A stretch of 64,000 nt of DNA from Sporanaerobacter acetigenes DSM 13106. Lineage in GTDB: Bacteria > Bacillota > Clostridia > Tissierellales > Sporanaerobacteraceae. Position numbers and translations under genes: made by a program. Below the pieces are notes generated by a model. That model was not told the origin of the DNA. It made no database searches and worked only from the letters and a program-made list of their open reading frames with translations. Location: positions 54,032-118,031 of the forward strand of contig NZ_FQXR01000008.1 of assembly GCF_900130025.1 (NCBI RefSeq). Reading direction: 5' to 3'. This document shows, in pieces, positions 25,427-33,812 of the stretch (the stretch's first letter is position 1; the number at the start of each line of letters is the position of its first letter).

Positions 25427-26422
25427 ATGAAGATTGTTGTAGATAGTATGGGAGGAGACAATGGAGTTAAAGAAGTAGTTCGGGGAAGCATTGATGCAGT
25501 AAATGAATTAGGAGTAGATATAGCTTTAGTTGGTAAAAAAGATATCTTAGAAAATGAATTACATAAAAATAATTATCATGGAAATAAAATAGAAATAATT
25601 CATGCAGATGAAGTAATACAAAATGATGAGTCACCTGCTATAGCTATAAGAAAAAAGAAAAATTCTTCTATGGTAGTAGGATTAAATAGTCTAAAAGAAG
25701 GTACTGGCGATGCTTTTATATCTGCTGGAAATACGGGGGCCCTTTTAGCTGGGGGAATATTTATAGTTAAAAGAATTAAAGACATAGAGAGGGCTGCTAT
25801 AGTTTCTATATATCCTACCAAAAATGGAGTTTCAATATTGTTGGATGCAGGGGCTAATGTAGATTCTAAACCTGAATATTTAGAACAATTTGCTATAATG
25901 GGTTCTGTTTATTGTGAAAAAGTATTAAGAATTGCTTCGCCCAAAGTAGGATTAGTAAATGTAGGGGCTGAAAAAGAAAAGGGAAATATTTTAGTTAAAG
26001 AAGCTTACAATTTACTTGAAAATGCAAATATTAATTTTTATGGAAATGTTGAAGCTAGAGATATACCAGAAGGTATAGTAGATGTTATAGTTTGTGATGG
26101 TTTTGTTGGTAATGTTATACTTAAGCTTACTGAAGGTTTAGGTCAATCAATTTTTTCAACTTTGAAAGAACAATTTGCCGAGAATTTTTCATCAAAACTT
26201 GGAGCATTGTTGCTAAAATCTCAGCTTAAGGAATTTAAACAGAGATTTGATTATAGAGAATATGGTGGTGCACCACTTTTAGGTTTAAAAAAACCAGTTA
26301 TAAAAGCTCACGGTAGTTCTGATGCATTAGCATTTAAGAATGCTATAAGACAGGCTAAAATCATGGTTGAAGAAGATGTAATAAATAAAATAGAATTAGA
26401 TATAAATAATATTGAAATATAA
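25427..26422 (+). CDS. plsX: Phosphate acyltransferase PlsX
   Basis: Converts acyl-ACP to acyl-phosphate, the donor for PlsY in phospholipid synthesis. 331 residues. MKIVVDSMGGDNGVKE, the GNTGALLAG loop, DAGANVD and CDGFVGNVILK are family motifs. GGGAGG precedes ATG. It is followed by acpP and rnc; the Bacillus neighbours fapR, fabD and fabG are missing from this spot. Confidence 0.97.
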   Translation: MKIVVDSMGGDNGVKEVVRGSIDAVNELGVDIALVGKKDILENELHKNNYHGNKIEIIHADEVIQNDESPAIAIRKKKNSSMVVGLNSLKEGTGDAFISAGNTGALLAGGIFIVKRIKDIERAAIVSIYPTKNGVSILLDAGANVDSKPEYLEQFAIMGSVYCEKVLRIASPKVGLVNVGAEKEKGNILVKEAYNLLENANINFYGNVEARDIPEGIVDVIVCDGFVGNVILKLTEGLGQSIFSTLKEQFAENFSSKLGALLLKSQLKEFKQRFDYREYGGAPLLGLKKPVIKAHGSSDALAFKNAIRQAKIMVEEDVINKIELDINNIEI

Positions 26423-26469
26423 TATTTACAAGTATAAAATAAGGATGTTATTGAAAGGAGGTGTAAGGA

Positions 26470-26709
26470 ATGGTATTTGAAAAGTTAAAAAAAATAATAT
26501 CTGAACAGTTTGATATAAATGCAAACAATATTACTATGGATTCTTCATTTCAGGACGATTTAAATGCCGATTCTTTAGATGTTGTAGAGCTTATTATGGC
26601 TATTGAAGATGAATTTGATTTAGAGGTAGAAGATGAAAGTGTTGAAAAAATTTCAACGGTAAGAGACGTAGTTGAATACATTCAAAACCATATAGGTGAA
26701 ATAGATTAG
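26470..26709 (+). CDS. acpP: Acyl carrier protein
   Basis: 79 acidic residues, carrier of growing fatty acyl chains. The phosphopantetheine attachment motif is DLNADSLD with Ser35, and the recognition helix [16 protein letters not shown] follows. AAAGGAGGTG precedes ATG. It sits between plsX and rnc, as in most Firmicutes. Confidence 0.97.
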   Translation: MVFEKLKKIISEQFDINANNITMDSSFQDDLNADSLDVVELIMAIEDEFDLEVEDESVEKISTVRDVVEYIQNHIGEID

Positions 26710-26721
26710 ACATTTGAATGG

Positions 26722-26758
26722 GTCTCGATATATTCGAGGCTCTAGAAATATTTTCTAG
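26722..26758 (+). other. Two tandem hairpins before rnc
   Basis: GTCTCGA / TCGAGGC (26722-26728, 26734-26740; 7 bp including one wobble) and CTAGAAA / TTTCTAG (26742-26748, 26752-26758; 7 bp) are separated by one base. They lie between the acpP stop and the best-supported rnc start, followed by TTTT and the ribosome binding site GGGGGT. Confidence 0.6.
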
Positions 26759-26774
26759 TTTTGGGGGTAGAAAT

Positions 26775-27497
26775 TTGATAAAAATGTACGAAAGAGAGAA
26801 AAAATTGAATGAATTTGAGGAAAAAATAAATTATAGATTTAATGATATAGGATTGCTAAGTAAAGCATTGACTCATAGTTCGTATGCTAATGAACATAAA
26901 AAGTCACATATTGTATACAATGAAAGATTAGAGTTTTTAGGAGATTCTGTATTGAGTCTTGTAGTTAGTGATTATATCTATAAAAAATATCCACATTACC
27001 CAGAAGGGGATTTAACTAAGTTGAGAGCTACAGTAGTATGTGAACCTGCCCTAGCATTTATAGCTAAAAGGATTAACTTAGGGGATTACTTACTGCTAGG
27101 AAAGGGTGAAGAAATTACCGGGGGAAGAGAAAGAGATTCTATTTTAGCAGACTCATTAGAGGCAATTATAGGAGCAGTATACTTGGATCAAGGTTTTAAA
27201 AGTGTGAAGAATTTTGTTATTAATCTTATAGAGAGAGAGATTATAAAGGCTTCTAAAGAGGAAGATATATTTATAGATTATAAGACTAAACTTCAAGAAA
27301 TACTTCAAAAAAACATGAAATCCAAAATTGAGTATAAACTTGAAAAAGAAGAAGGGCCAGATCATGATAAAAAATTTTATATTGTAGCAGTTATAGATGA
27401 TAGAGTTTATGGAAGCGGGTTAGGAAAAAGCAAAAAAGAAGCAGAACAAATGGCTGCTAAAGAAGCGTTAAATAGGATAGGTGTTCAATATGAGTAA
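26775..27497 (+). CDS. rnc: Ribonuclease III
   Basis: Double-strand-specific RNase for rRNA processing and mRNA decay. 240 residues from the chosen start. NERLEFLGDSVLSLVV is the catalytic signature with its acidic residues, and EAIIGAVYLDQG completes the active site; the C-terminal dsRNA-binding domain has YGSGLGKSKKEAEQMAAKEAL. I prefer TTG 26775, 6 bases after GGGGGT, giving a family-like short N-terminus; ATG 26784 is possible, and ATG 26718 lacks a ribosome site and would add 19 residues encoded by hairpins. It overlaps the next gene by 8 bases. Confidence 0.94.
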   Translation: MIKMYEREKKLNEFEEKINYRFNDIGLLSKALTHSSYANEHKKSHIVYNERLEFLGDSVLSLVVSDYIYKKYPHYPEGDLTKLRATVVCEPALAFIAKRINLGDYLLLGKGEEITGGRERDSILADSLEAIIGAVYLDQGFKSVKNFVINLIEREIIKASKEEDIFIDYKTKLQEILQKNMKSKIEYKLEKEEGPDHDKKFYIVAVIDDRVYGSGLGKSKKEAEQMAAKEALNRIGVQYE

Positions 27498-28578
27498 AGA
27501 TTATTATATAATACCAATATTTGTTCCTCATTTAGGTTGTCCACATGACTGCGTGTTTTGCAATCAGAAGAGGATTACAGGTAAAAGTACAGATATGACT
27601 AAAGAAAAAGCGGACAATATAATAAGTGAGCATTTAAAAACTATACCTAAAATGGATAGACAATTGGAAATTGCTTTTTATGGAGGAAGTTTTACGGCAA
27701 TCTCATATGATTCTCAAAGAGAACTGTTAGATGTAGCATATAAATACAAGAAAAAAGGAATTGTAAATAGAATAAGATTGTCTACTAGACCAGATTATAT
27801 TGATGAAAGAGAACTTCTTCTTTTAAAGGAATATGGAGTAGATATAATAGAATTAGGAGTCCAGTCTTTAGACGAAGAAGTTTTGTTTCATAGTGGAAGA
27901 GGGCATGGAAGTGAAGCTGTTTATAGTGCTTCTAAATTGATAAAAGAATATGGTTTTGGTCTAGGATTACAGATGATGATAGGATTGCCAGGAGATAATA
28001 GAGAAAAATCATTGTTTACAGCTAAAGAAATAGTAAAAATGGATCCTATATGTGTCAGAATTTATCCTACGCTGGTTATTGTTGATACTTATTTAGAAAA
28101 GATGTATTTGGGTGATAAATATAAACCATTATCTCTAGAAGAAGCAGTGGATATTTCAACGGACTTATTGATGATTTTTACTTATAGTAATATTGATGTT
28201 ATAAGAATAGGGCTTCAACCTACGGATAATATAACATTGGGGAAAGATGTTATAGCAGGGCCTTTTCATCCAGCGTTTAGGCAATTGGTAGAATCTAATA
28301 TATATAAGATTATATTAGAAGAATATTTTAATCAAGAAAATCTCTATGATATAGATGAATTAATCTTTGAGGTCAATAAGAAAGATATTTCTAATTTAGC
28401 AGGACAGAATTCCAACAATATAAATTATTTAAAAGAAAAATATAAAATAAAGAAAATAACAATTTATGGCAAAGATATTTCAAATAAAAATTTATTTATC
28501 AAAAGTAGTGATTTTTATGATAAAATAAATAAAATGGAATTTATACAAAAATATTTGATATCTAATAAATTGATATAA
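27490..28578 (+). CDS. Radical SAM protein, Elp3/YhcC-like
   Basis: 362 residues. The cluster motif is CPHDCVFC, followed by NQKRITGK, then AFYGGSFTAI (GGE-like SAM site) and VDIIELGVQSLDEEVL. This matches the elongator protein 3-like radical SAM family found between rnc and smc in Clostridia. No acetyltransferase domain is evident, so true Elp3 tRNA-modification activity is unproven. ATG 27490 lies after GGATAGGTG within the end of rnc. A terminator follows. Confidence 0.88.
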   Translation: MSKDYYIIPIFVPHLGCPHDCVFCNQKRITGKSTDMTKEKADNIISEHLKTIPKMDRQLEIAFYGGSFTAISYDSQRELLDVAYKYKKKGIVNRIRLSTRPDYIDERELLLLKEYGVDIIELGVQSLDEEVLFHSGRGHGSEAVYSASKLIKEYGFGLGLQMMIGLPGDNREKSLFTAKEIVKMDPICVRIYPTLVIVDTYLEKMYLGDKYKPLSLEEAVDISTDLLMIFTYSNIDVIRIGLQPTDNITLGKDVIAGPFHPAFRQLVESNIYKIILEEYFNQENLYDIDELIFEVNKKDISNLAGQNSNNINYLKEKYKIKKITIYGKDISNKNLFIKSSDFYDKINKMEFIQKYLISNKLI

Positions 28579-28586
28579 ATAAGATG

Positions 28587-28610
28587 GGTTTCCACTATGG
28601 AAACCTTTTT
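28587..28610 (+). terminator. Terminator before smc
   Basis: GGTTTCC / GGAAACC stem (28587-28593, 28599-28605) with loop ACTAT and TTTTT. Only 26 bases separate it from the smc start, so smc is expressed by readthrough or from a promoter inside the radical SAM gene. Confidence 0.88.
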
Positions 28611-28636
28611 GGATAAAGTATGAAGAGGTGTTTGTA

Positions 28637-31600
28637 TTGCATTTAAAAAAACTGGAGATACAAGGATTTAAGTCTTTTGCTGATAAAACAGAGATAGAAT
28701 TTAAAAATGGAATAACAGGAATAGTAGGCCCAAATGGAAGTGGCAAGAGCAATATTTCTGATGCTATACGATGGGTATTAGGTGAACAAAGTATAAAGAC
28801 TCTCCGTGGCAATAAAATGGAGGATGTTATTTTTTCAGGAACTGACAAGAGAAGACCTTTGGGTTTTTCTGAAGTAACTATAATATTTGATAATAAAGAT
28901 GAGATTATACCTATAGATTATTCTGAAGTATCAGTTACTAGGCGAATGTTTAGATCAGGTGAAAGCGAGTACTATATAAACAAAAATTCTTGTAGGTTAA
29001 AAGATATAAAAGAGTTATTTATGGATACGGGAGTAGGAAAAGATGGCTATTCAATTATTGGACAAGGCAGAGTAGATGAAATACTTAGTACAAAATCAGA
29101 AGATAGAAGAAACATTTTTGAAGAAGCCGCTGGAATAGTCAAATATAAAGCTAAAAAAGAAGAAGGAGAAAAAAAGCTTGAGAAAACCGAAGAGAATTTA
29201 TTGAGAATTAATGATATATTATTTGAATTAGAAGGACAGATAGATCCTTTAAGAGAGCAATCAAATATAGCCAAAGAATATTTAAAAAAAGCCAATCAGC
29301 TTAAGATTTTAGAAGTCAACTTATTCATAAATGAGATAGACAGATTAAAGCAAGAGTTAATAAATATAGAAAAACAAAAGAAAGACTTAAATCAACAAGT
29401 AAATGCCTATACAGAAGAAAAAGAGAAAATTGAAAACAGGTATTTTTCAATTAAAAGTCAAATAGATGATATGGATAAGTCTATTGATGAGTTTCAAAAT
29501 AAGAAATATTCAATTCAGAGCAATATAGATAAAAAAGAACATCAATTGATATTATATGATGAGAATGAAAAGTTTTATAAAAAAGAAAAGGAACGATTAA
29601 AAAAAGGGAAAACTGAAAATTTAAAATTAAGAGAAGAACTTTTAAAAGAAAAAAGAAATCTAATAGATGAAATAGAGACAAAAAAAAGAGAATTGTCTCT
29701 ATTAAATAATAGATTTTTAGAGGAGAGTGAGATTTTAAAAAAGTTAATTAGCCAAATAGAAACAAAAGAAAAAGATATTGATAAAGAAAAAGACAATATT
29801 GTTGAAGCTTATAATTCACTTTCTGATAAAAAAAATAAGGCCAATAGTTTGGAAATCTTCAAAGAAAGTATAAGAAAACGAATAGATGAATTAGATAGAG
29901 AAATAAATGCTCTATCAAAAGAAAAAGATGAAATGGAATCTATTGCAAATAAATTGAATATAGAAAAAGAAAAAAAAGAAGAAGAATTGAAAGTTATTTT
30001 AAATGATAAAAAAAAGTATCAAGAAAAAGAAGAATACTTAAAAGAAGAATATGAGGTACTATTTAAGAAAATCAATGAAGATAAGAGTTTGTTGCAGGGG
30101 AAAATATCAAATCATAACTTATTAAAAAATATGGAAGAAGATTATGAAGGGTACTATAAAAGTGTAAGAAGCCTTTTATTGTCAACAAAAAAAGAGCCTA
30201 GATTAGAAAATGGAATAGTTGGTGTAATAGGGGAGTTATTAAAGGTAGATGAAGAATATGAAAAGGCTATAGAAGTGGCCTTGGGTTCTAGTTTACAAAA
30301 TATAGTTACTAATACTGAAGGAGATGCAAAATTTGCTATTGAGTATCTTAGAAAAAATAATTTAGGTAGAGTTACGTTTTTACCTCTATCTGCAGTTAAG
30401 GGCAAAAGGCTAAATATAAATATGGAAGAAGTAAAGCAACAAGGTGGAATAGGAATTGGGTCAGATTTGATAAAATATGATGAAAAGTATAGCGGTATTT
30501 TTGATTATTTATTAGGAAGAACATTGGTTGTTAAAGATATAGATTGTGGAATAAAATTATCTAAAAAACATGGATATTCGTTTAGAATTGTTACATTAGA
30601 TGGAGATGTTTTAAATCCAGGTGGTTCTATAACTGGAGGTAGTATGTCAAAAAATAGCACAAATATATTGAATAGAAAAAACAGAATGACAAGTTTATCT
30701 GAAGAAATTCAGACTATTAGAAGTGAATTGAATTTCAATGAAGGAAAAGCAGATAAAATGAAAACAGAACTATATAATATATCTAATTTTATTAAGGGAA
30801 AAGATGAAAAAATTCAATCTATGAATATAGAAATAATACAACTTGAGAACAATGGAGATCAAATATTATCAGATATGAAAAAAAATGAGTATAGAATAGA
30901 AAAATGTTTAGTTGAAATACAAAATTTAAATAAAGAAATTGGAGATATTAATTCTCAAGTTAGCTCTTTAGAAGATGATATTGTACAATTAGAAAAAGGC
31001 AGGGATTTAGTAAAAGACAGTATAAAAGAGATGGTAGAGAATTTTGAAAGACAAAAAAATTTAAGACAAGAAAAGACAGATAAGATAACTGAACTTAAAA
31101 TTCAAATTAATTCTATAGATAATACAGTAGCATCTTCCAAAGAACGGTTATTATATATAGATAGAGAATGCTCAGATATCTTAAATACTTTGAATGAAAT
31201 AGATATGGAATATGATGAAAATTGTGTTAAAATACAAGAAGTTAATAAATTTAGGCAAGAAATTTGTGAAGATATAGATGCCAATCGAAAACTCCTAGAA
31301 GAATGTATACTCAATTTAAATAAATTGAAAGAAAACAAAAAAGTATTTATGGAAAATTTCACAGATGAACAAGAAAAATTAAAAGGAATGGACGAAAAGA
31401 TAAATTTACTTGAAAAAAATATAAATAATTTAGATGTAAAATATGCTAAATATAGTGTTCAGATCGAAAACTATAATTCTAGATTAGAAGAAGAATATGA
31501 ATTAAATTATGAAGAAGCTCTAGGACTAAAAATCGAAATTAAAAACTTTAAAGAAGTCGAAGGAGAAGTAAGGATACTAAAAAATGATATTAAAAATTTA

Positions 31601-32215
31601 GGTACTGTAAATTTAGGTTCTATAGAAGAATATAAAAAGGTAAAGGAAAGATTTGAATTTATTAATACTCAAAAGGATGATTTACTTTCTGCCAAAAAAT
31701 CTCTAAAAGAAGTAATTAAAGACATGGAAAGTAAGATGGAAAAGCAATTTTTAGAAAACTTTAGTTTGATAAGAGAAAATTTTCAACTGGTTTTTAAAGA
31801 ACTCTTTGGTGGAGGAAAAGCTGATGTATATTTGGTAGATGAAGAAAATGTTCTTGAAAGTGGAATAGAAATAATTGCACAGCCACCAGGGAAAAAACTT
31901 CAAAGTCTTTCTCTTTTATCAGGTGGAGAAAAGTCCCTTACAGCTGTAGCTCTTTTGTTTGCAATATTAAAAACTAAACCTACACCATTTTGTATACTCG
32001 ATGAAATAGATGCAGCATTGGATGAAGCAAATATTACAAGATATACCTTGTATTTAAAGAGTTTTTCAGAAAATACTCAATTTATAATGATAACTCATAG
32101 AAAGGGAACTATGGAAATTGCTGATACATTGTATGGTGTAACTATGGAAGAAGAAGGAATAAGTAGATTGGTTTCAGTAAAACTTTCTGACAAAATGAAA
32201 GAAAAAGCTAGCTAG
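28637..32215 (+). CDS. smc: Chromosome segregation protein SMC
   Basis: 1192 residues, full-length condensin ATPase. Walker A is GPNGSGKSN near residue 30; two long coiled coils flank a hinge around 520-680 (GVIGELLKVDEEYEKAIE... and DGDVLNPGGSITGGS); the C-terminal signature LLSGGEKSLTAVALLFA is near 1095 and Walker B CILDEIDAALDEAN near 1118. The start is TTG 28637, 6 bases after AGAGGTG, giving the family-like LHLKKLEIQGFKSFAD; a GTG at 28628 is an alternative. Order rnc-smc-ftsY is conserved. Confidence 0.97.
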   Translation: MHLKKLEIQGFKSFADKTEIEFKNGITGIVGPNGSGKSNISDAIRWVLGEQSIKTLRGNKMEDVIFSGTDKRRPLGFSEVTIIFDNKDEIIPIDYSEVSVTRRMFRSGESEYYINKNSCRLKDIKELFMDTGVGKDGYSIIGQGRVDEILSTKSEDRRNIFEEAAGIVKYKAKKEEGEKKLEKTEENLLRINDILFELEGQIDPLREQSNIAKEYLKKANQLKILEVNLFINEIDRLKQELINIEKQKKDLNQQVNAYTEEKEKIENRYFSIKSQIDDMDKSIDEFQNKKYSIQSNIDKKEHQLILYDENEKFYKKEKERLKKGKTENLKLREELLKEKRNLIDEIETKKRELSLLNNRFLEESEILKKLISQIETKEKDIDKEKDNIVEAYNSLSDKKNKANSLEIFKESIRKRIDELDREINALSKEKDEMESIANKLNIEKEKKEEELKVILNDKKKYQEKEEYLKEEYEVLFKKINEDKSLLQGKISNHNLLKNMEEDYEGYYKSVRSLLLSTKKEPRLENGIVGVIGELLKVDEEYEKAIEVALGSSLQNIVTNTEGDAKFAIEYLRKNNLGRVTFLPLSAVKGKRLNINMEEVKQQGGIGIGSDLIKYDEKYSGIFDYLLGRTLVVKDIDCGIKLSKKHGYSFRIVTLDGDVLNPGGSITGGSMSKNSTNILNRKNRMTSLSEEIQTIRSELNFNEGKADKMKTELYNISNFIKGKDEKIQSMNIEIIQLENNGDQILSDMKKNEYRIEKCLVEIQNLNKEIGDINSQVSSLEDDIVQLEKGRDLVKDSIKEMVENFERQKNLRQEKTDKITELKIQINSIDNTVASSKERLLYIDRECSDILNTLNEIDMEYDENCVKIQEVNKFRQEICEDIDANRKLLEECILNLNKLKENKKVFMENFTDEQEKLKGMDEKINLLEKNINNLDVKYAKYSVQIENYNSRLEEEYELNYEEALGLKIEIKNFKEVEGEVRILKNDIKNLGTVNLGSIEEYKKVKERFEFINTQKDDLLSAKKSLKEVIKDMESKMEKQFLENFSLIRENFQLVFKELFGGGKADVYLVDEENVLESGIEIIAQPPGKKLQSLSLLSGGEKSLTAVALLFAILKTKPTPFCILDEIDAALDEANITRYTLYLKSFSENTQFIMITHRKGTMEIADTLYGVTMEEEGISRLVSVKLSDKMKEKAS

Positions 32216-32234
32216 GAGATGAGGAGGAAAAGAT

Positions 32235-33344
32235 ATGGCGAAATTTTTTGATATATTCAAAAAAAAGAAAAAAGAAGATATTGAAGAAGAGATAAATGAA
32301 CAAGAGGAAGAAGTATATGAAGAAATTGATGTAGTTGAAGATGAAATTGCTGAGGGCGAAGAAATTGGAAAAGCAAATGAAGATGTTCTAAAAGATGATG
32401 ATTTGATGGAACAAGAGGATTCAGAAGAAAAAGTGGATTTTTTTACTAAATTGAAACAGGGATTAGCCAAGACTAGAAAGGGAATGACAGATAAAATTGA
32501 CAGTATGTTAAAATCTTATGGGAAAATTGATGAGGAACTATTTGATGAATTAGAAGAAATACTTATTACATCAGATGTAGGTGTAGAAACTACTATGGAG
32601 ATAATAGATAATTTAAAGACTAATGTAAAGGAAAATAAAATAAAGGATCCAATTGATGTGAAAAAATATCTTAAGCAAGAAATAAAGGATACACTAAATA
32701 AGGTGGATGTAGATAGAAAATTAAAAATAGAACCATCACCAGCAATCATGCTTGTTGTAGGAGTAAATGGTGTAGGAAAGACGACTACTATAGGAAAAAT
32801 GGCTTGCAATTTAAGAAAAGATGGAAAAAAAGTATTAATAGCTGCAGGAGACACTTTTAGAGCAGCTGCAATTGAACAATTAGAGGAGTGGGCAAATAGA
32901 GCTAATGTTGATATAGTAGCTCATAGTGAAGGTTCAGATCCAGCTGCAGTGATTTATGATGGCATTCAAGCAGCTAAAGCTAGAAAGTGTGATGTTTTGA
33001 TATGCGATACAGCTGGTAGATTGCATAATAAGAAAAATTTGATGAATGAATTAAATAAAATTTTCAGAGTGGTTGAAAAAGAATATCCGGAAGCAACAAA
33101 AGAAGTATTGTTAGTAGTTGACGCAACTACAGGGCAAAATGCTATACTCCAAGCAAAAGTATTTAAAGAAGTCTGTGACATTACTGGAATAGTGCTTACA
33201 AAACTTGATGGTACTGCAAAGGGAGGAGTTGTTATAGCTCTACAATCAGAACTGAATGTTCCAGTTAAATTAGTTGGAGTAGGTGAAGGTATAGATGATC
33301 TACAAAACTTTGATCCAGAAAGTTTTGTAGAAGCTATTATTTAA
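32235..33344 (+). CDS. ftsY: Signal recognition particle receptor FtsY
   Basis: 369 residues. A highly acidic N-terminal A domain (about residues 10-70) is followed by the NG GTPase: GVNGVGKTT (about 175), AAGDTFRAAAIEQL, CDTAGRLHNKKNLM and TKLDGTAKGG, ending in GVGEGIDDLQNFDPE. It docks ribosome-SRP complexes at the membrane. GAGGAGGAAAAGAT precedes ATG. Lies 19 bases after smc, the conserved pair, and close to ylxM-ffh, its SRP partner. Confidence 0.98.
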   Translation: MAKFFDIFKKKKKEDIEEEINEQEEEVYEEIDVVEDEIAEGEEIGKANEDVLKDDDLMEQEDSEEKVDFFTKLKQGLAKTRKGMTDKIDSMLKSYGKIDEELFDELEEILITSDVGVETTMEIIDNLKTNVKENKIKDPIDVKKYLKQEIKDTLNKVDVDRKLKIEPSPAIMLVVGVNGVGKTTTIGKMACNLRKDGKKVLIAAGDTFRAAAIEQLEEWANRANVDIVAHSEGSDPAAVIYDGIQAAKARKCDVLICDTAGRLHNKKNLMNELNKIFRVVEKEYPEATKEVLLVVDATTGQNAILQAKVFKEVCDITGIVLTKLDGTAKGGVVIALQSELNVPVKLVGVGEGIDDLQNFDPESFVEAII

Positions 33345-33351
33345 AAAAGCG

Positions 33352-33380
33352 TTGACAAAATGAGAGATATATAATAAAAT
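33352..33380 (+). promoter_or_regulatory. Probable promoter for ylxM-ffh
   Basis: TTGACA (33352-33357) and TAAAAT (33375-33380) are 17 bases apart, 52 bases before ylxM. The -10 hexamer overlaps the left arm of a 17-bp inverted repeat, so promoter and dyad cannot be used independently. Confidence 0.65.
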
Positions 33381-33416
33381 ATCACTGTCAAGTTTATTAC
33401 TTGACAGTGATATTTT
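33376..33416 (+). terminator. 17-bp perfect inverted repeat between ftsY and ylxM
   Basis: AAAATATCACTGTCAAG (33376-33392) and its exact complement (33400-33416) flank a 7-base loop TTTATTA. The A-rich left and TTTT-ended right sides suit a terminator of ftsY transcripts, but the overlap with a promoter makes an operator equally possible. Confidence 0.7.
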
Positions 33417-33431
33417 ATGTAAGGTGATGCT

Positions 33432-33812
33432 ATGGTAGAGAAAATAGTTGAGATTGGAATATTATTTGATTTTTATGGGAAACTTTTAAGCAAAAGTCAA
33501 TATCAAATTATTGAATTTTATTATATTCATGATTTATCGCTAGGAGAAATTGCGGAGGAATTGGGTATTAGTAGACAAGGTGTATATGATACATTGAAAA
33601 GGGCCGAAAATAAACTATATGAATATGAAGAGACATTAGGACTAGTTAAAAAATTTGATTTTACCAAAGAAAAGATAAAAATCATACTTAAATATTCAAA
33701 TGAGATTGAAAAAAGTGCAGAAAATTTAAAACATGAATACACAAAAGAACAAGCTAAAAATATTAAAAAAATTGCTTTGGAAATATTAGAAAATGACCAG
33801 GAGGGTATGTGA
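33432..33812 (+). CDS. ylxM: YlxM family SRP-associated DNA-binding protein
   Basis: 126-residue UPF0122/YlxM protein with a sigma-70 region 4-like helix-turn-helix: LSKSQYQIIEFYYIHDLS, LGEIAEELGISRQGVYDTLKRAE, then a Lys/Glu-rich helical tail. In streptococci YlxM interacts with the SRP and modulates its GTPases. GGTGATGCT precedes ATG. The stop overlaps the ffh start by one base (TGATG), so the two are translationally coupled. Confidence 0.94.
   Translation: MVEKIVEIGILFDFYGKLLSKSQYQIIEFYYIHDLSLGEIAEELGISRQGVYDTLKRAENKLYEYEETLGLVKKFDFTKEKIKIILKYSNEIEKSAENLKHEYTKEQAKNIKKIALEILENDQEGM

Noticed and set aside
26718..26774. Upstream ATG 26718 as the rnc start
   Set aside because: No Shine-Dalgarno site before it, the extra residues are encoded by two hairpins, and relatives start near the chosen TTG/ATG.
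32061..32075. A 12-of-15 CodY-like match inside smc
   Set aside because: It lies in the middle of a conserved coding stretch near the smc end, far from any promoter, and one such match by chance is expected in A/T-rich DNA.
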